In this document: piece after piece, positions 14,231 through 16,110 of the stretch
Numbering within the stretch: position 1 is the first letter of the stretch
How the letters are laid out: each line of letters begins with the position of its first letter
Origin: Lentisphaeria bacterium
GTDB lineage: Bacteria > Verrucomicrobiota > Lentisphaeria > Victivallales > UBA1829
Length of the DNA stretch: 16,110 nucleotides
NCBI GenBank assembly: GCA_019408975.1
Contig: DXVA01000069.1
Span: 1-16,110 of the forward strand
Reading direction: 5' to 3'
The notes under the pieces: model-generated
Told to the model about the DNA's origin: nothing
Databases searched by the model: none
Seen by the model: the letters and a program-made list of their open reading frames with translations, nothing else
Made by a program: the position numbers and the translations under genes

Positions 14231-14249
14231 CGGCAAAACAGGTTTGCCG
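14231..14249 (-). terminator. Hairpin after the araC-type gene
   Basis: CGGCAAA (14231-14237) and TTTGCCG (14243-14249) form a perfect 7-bp stem with a 5-nt loop, 12 nt past the end of the AraC-family gene. No U-tract follows on the minus strand, so intrinsic termination would be weak. Confidence 0.4.
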
Positions 14250-14261
14250 TTCAGGAAAGTT

Positions 14262-15176
14262 TCATCGCTCATCGGTCACGCCCGTCCTTGACGGAACCTG
14301 CCGGAAAGCATCGGGAGAAACTCCATGAACCTTGCGGAAGACTTTGCAGAAGTAACTCTCGTCCTTGAAGCCGCAGCGGGCGGCAGTCTCCTTGATCGTG
14401 CAGCACTCCATCTGAAGAATGCGAACCGCAGACTTCAAACGCAGTTCTGCAAGAAATTTCGAAGGCGGCATACCGTAGAGCTGGTGAAAAATCCGTGAAA
14501 AATGGTAACGGCTGTAACCTGCGGCACGGGCAATGTCATCAACACTGATGTCATCCGCCAGATGTTTTGTGCAGAATCCCAGAACAGTCCGGATAAACGC
14601 TTTATCCTGCGGGGAACCATGCGAAGAATCATACGAGAAACATTCATGCAGAGTCATGACGAACTGATATGCTATCGCAGACGCCTGAAACTGGGAACGC
14701 ATTCCGGTCTTTTTCAATTCCGTGATGACGGAAAAAACAAACTTCAACAACGGCGAATCCGTCTCAAGATGGATAACCGGGCCATACAGCATTTCAGCCT
14801 CGCGCATCAGGCGCACCGCCTCTCTGCCGGACAGGGTGAAATACAGCAGGCGCCATGATCTGGAGTCCGGGGCAAGATAATACCGGTGGTCATGGGGAAC
14901 GTGAACCAGCATGGCATCCCCCGCCCTCATCTTGAATGTGCGCCCCTCGTAATCGAGAGACCCCTCCCCGGACACGGTATATTGAAAGATCACAAATTCC
15001 GCCGCGCCGCGGGAAAGTCCGCTAAAGTCATAATTGGTGGAGCAACGGGTTTCATAGCCGCATCCGACCAGCATCGAATGAAGCAACGGTTTCCGCGAAG
15101 CGAAAAGCAGACCCGAGGCACTCCATGTGTCATTGGACTCAAAAATGCTTTTCTTCACTTCCGGATCGATTTCCAT
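14262..15176 (-). CDS. AraC-family transcriptional regulator with cupin-like sensor domain
   Basis: The product has 304 residues. Residues ~40-115 form a cupin-like ligand-binding barrel (FQYTVSGEGSLDYEGRTFKM, AGDAMLVHVPHDHRYYLAP), with helices to ~190 for dimerisation. Residues ~195-295 hold the two helix-turn-helix units of AraC/XylS proteins: ISVDDIARAAGYSRYHFSRI (210-229) and TIKETAARCGFKDESYFCKV (260-279), closing with the usual F(R)K..G.SP..FR segment. AAGGAG lies ~7 nt before ATG 15176. The gene follows the unknown charged gene by 42 nt on the same strand, probably as one unit, and faces the secretin promoter 160 bp downstream. In this group such regulators usually respond to sugars; the ligand is not readable from sequence. 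Some pocket residues may bind sugars, but this is not visible. Confidence 0.93.
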   Translation of the reverse strand: MEIDPEVKKSIFESNDTWSASGLLFASRKPLLHSMLVGCGYETRCSTNYDFSGLSRGAAEFVIFQYTVSGEGSLDYEGRTFKMRAGDAMLVHVPHDHRYYLAPDSRSWRLLYFTLSGREAVRLMREAEMLYGPVIHLETDSPLLKFVFSVITELKKTGMRSQFQASAIAYQFVMTLHECFSYDSSHGSPQDKAFIRTVLGFCTKHLADDISVDDIARAAGYSRYHFSRIFHQLYGMPPSKFLAELRLKSAVRILQMECCTIKETAARCGFKDESYFCKVFRKVHGVSPDAFRQVPSRTGVTDER

Positions 15177-15218
15177 AAAAAAACTCCTTCTGCGGGATCA
15201 CCTGCATGACGACGCAAT

Positions 15219-16110
15219 TCAATCCAGGACATCAAGCTCTTTTTCCTCTTTCTTCTTCTGTTTGTCGATCCGTTTGAGGACAGCCGCCATCTCTTTGGCG
15301 GTCATGGTATTTTTTTCGCTGATCAACTGGGTATGCAGCTGAAGCACTGCAGAGCGGGTCGCCTGATTATTCTTATACCCGGAATCCAGATATTCTTTCA
15401 GATATTTATTGTATTTTCTGCGCTGTTCGCGCGACAGCGTGCCGAGGTATGCGGAAAGCGCCTCGCGGTCAAAACCGTCCATGGAGGTGTTGGAACGGTA
15501 GATTTCCTTCCGGCGCTTGAGCAGTTCAGCGGTCAGCTCGGCATAGGACATGTTTTCATAACGGTCATCCCTGGAAGATGCCTCCGGCTTCTCCCTGTCC
15601 TCCTTCCCGCCGCCGCTCAAAGGCGGGTCCGTCTCAAATCCGGCATTGTTCAGCTCGATCAGAAAGGCGCGGATGTTCTGAAGTGCAAAATGCATCTCCG
15701 AACTGATTGCATTGACGGTCGTAGAGCCGCCGGCACGCTTCACGGTATAGGTTTTCTTCTTTTTCTGCGATTCATGAAGCTCATAGAAATTCTTGAGCAT
15801 ACTGTCGGTTTCCGCCTGAATATTGACCCGTGTCCCGGCGTTCGGATTTCTTGCACGCATATAAATTCCCAGCGCATCCCCCAGCTTTTTCAACACCGCC
15901 ATCCTCTCGTCGAATAATTTCATGAAAGAATCATCGTCTTTAGCTTTCCGGTATGACGCCTGGTGCTTCATGAAGAATTTAAGAATCCGGTCATAGGCAA
16001 TCAGGCGCCGTTTTGTTTCCAGCGATTCTTTAATGGAACCGCCGTTTTCCGTGGTGAAACGCATCGTTTTCAGATTCTTGATATCCGCCGTGAGAATCTT
16101 GAAAAGTGTG
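15219..16110 (-). CDS. Charged protein of unknown function (5' end outside the window)
   Basis: The frame is open to the window edge. The first ATG inside (16064) has no Shine-Dalgarno site and is preceded by continuous coding-like codons (TLFKILTADIKNLKT), so the true start probably lies beyond 16110. The ~297 visible residues are mostly helical and rich in Lys, Arg, Glu and Asp. Notable parts are a Lys-rich patch SQKKKKTYTVKRAGGST, a Gly/Pro linker near SGGGKEDREKP, a segment YAELTAELLKRRKEIYRS, and a Lys/Glu-rich tail (RIDKQKKKEEKELDVLD). No signal peptide, membrane segment or catalytic motif is seen in the visible part. I do not recognise the family. It ends 42 nt before the AraC-family gene on the same strand. 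Confidence 0.7.
   Translation of the reverse strand, partial: TLFKILTADIKNLKTMRFTTENGGSIKESLETKRRLIAYDRILKFFMKHQASYRKAKDDDSFMKLFDERMAVLKKLGDALGIYMRARNPNAGTRVNIQAETDSMLKNFYELHESQKKKKTYTVKRAGGSTTVNAISSEMHFALQNIRAFLIELNNAGFETDPPLSGGGKEDREKPEASSRDDRYENMSYAELTAELLKRRKEIYRSNTSMDGFDREALSAYLGTLSREQRRKYNKYLKEYLDSGYKNNQATRSAVLQLHTQLISEKNTMTAKEMAAVLKRIDKQKKKEEKELDVLD

Larger units (their letters stand above)
13818..14261. other. 444-bp intergenic region: promoter, long leader, hairpin
   Basis: From the AraC side (right to left) it holds a 7-bp hairpin just after the araC stop, about 130 bp with no recognised signal, a perfect minus-strand promoter at 14099-14071, and a ~250-nt leader to the secretin start. 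The leader has runs of 7 G (minus strand, from 14031) and 8 G (from 13831), a possible 49-codon ORF, and a tiny ORF MKTV-stop behind a strong GGAGCAGGAG site. I recognise no riboswitch class in it. Confidence 0.6.

Noticed and set aside
1..16110. CRISPR array, insertion sequence or prophage genes
   Set aside because: No regularly spaced repeats, transposase or integrase motifs, terminal inverted repeats or phage structural genes were seen on either strand.

Overview
The window looks like chromosomal DNA from the PVC group, most likely a Lentisphaerota (Victivallales-type, often gut) bacterium. This is inferred from the gene set. It has a pseudopilin of the H-X9-DG type that is hugely multiplied in that phylum, placed beside a very large secreted glycosidase-like protein and a GntR/LacI-hybrid sugar regulator. 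It also has an unusual RpiB-GlyA fusion. No marker here fixes the taxonomy.

Layout. (1) Bases 1-5630, + strand: the end of a GntR-type regulator, a pseudopilin with the H-X9-DG motif, and a 1266-residue exported protein (LamG-like, CBM9-like, GH123-like/DUF6067-like). This reads as a carbohydrate-utilisation cassette with its own regulator. The pseudopilin and the large gene are clearly more AT-rich than everything around them. (2) A perfect 13-bp inverted repeat at 5785-5822 separates this cassette from a minus-strand housekeeping operon (9360 down to 5843): a YwlE-type low-molecular-weight phosphatase, an RpiB-GlyA fusion, and seryl-tRNA synthetase. The order phosphatase-rpiB-glyA matches the Firmicute ywlE-ywlF-glyA neighbourhood. 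trmB diverges from it on the + strand (9475-10107). (3) Minus strand, 14099 down to 10158: a perfect sigma70 promoter (TTGACA-17-TATAAT), a leader of about 250 nt, two tandem paralogous secretin-family genes and a small lipoprotein gene. The first secretin gene is cut by one in-frame amber codon. (4) Minus strand, 16110 down to 14262: the end of a charged protein of unknown function and an AraC-family regulator with a cupin-like sensor.

How the parts may fit: the cassette would sense a sugar (GntR hybrid), export a multidomain polysaccharide-binding/cleaving enzyme, and display a cassette-specific pseudopilin. The secretin pair would supply outer-membrane pore-like proteins, possibly for the pilin/type II machinery, but no ATPase, inner-membrane platform or prepilin peptidase gene lies in the window. 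The link between the two regions is inference. The observations most worth checking are the amber-interrupted secretin gene, the strong promoter with its long leader, the RpiB-GlyA fusion downstream of a predicted protein-arginine phosphatase, and the AT-rich pseudopilin/glycosidase cassette.
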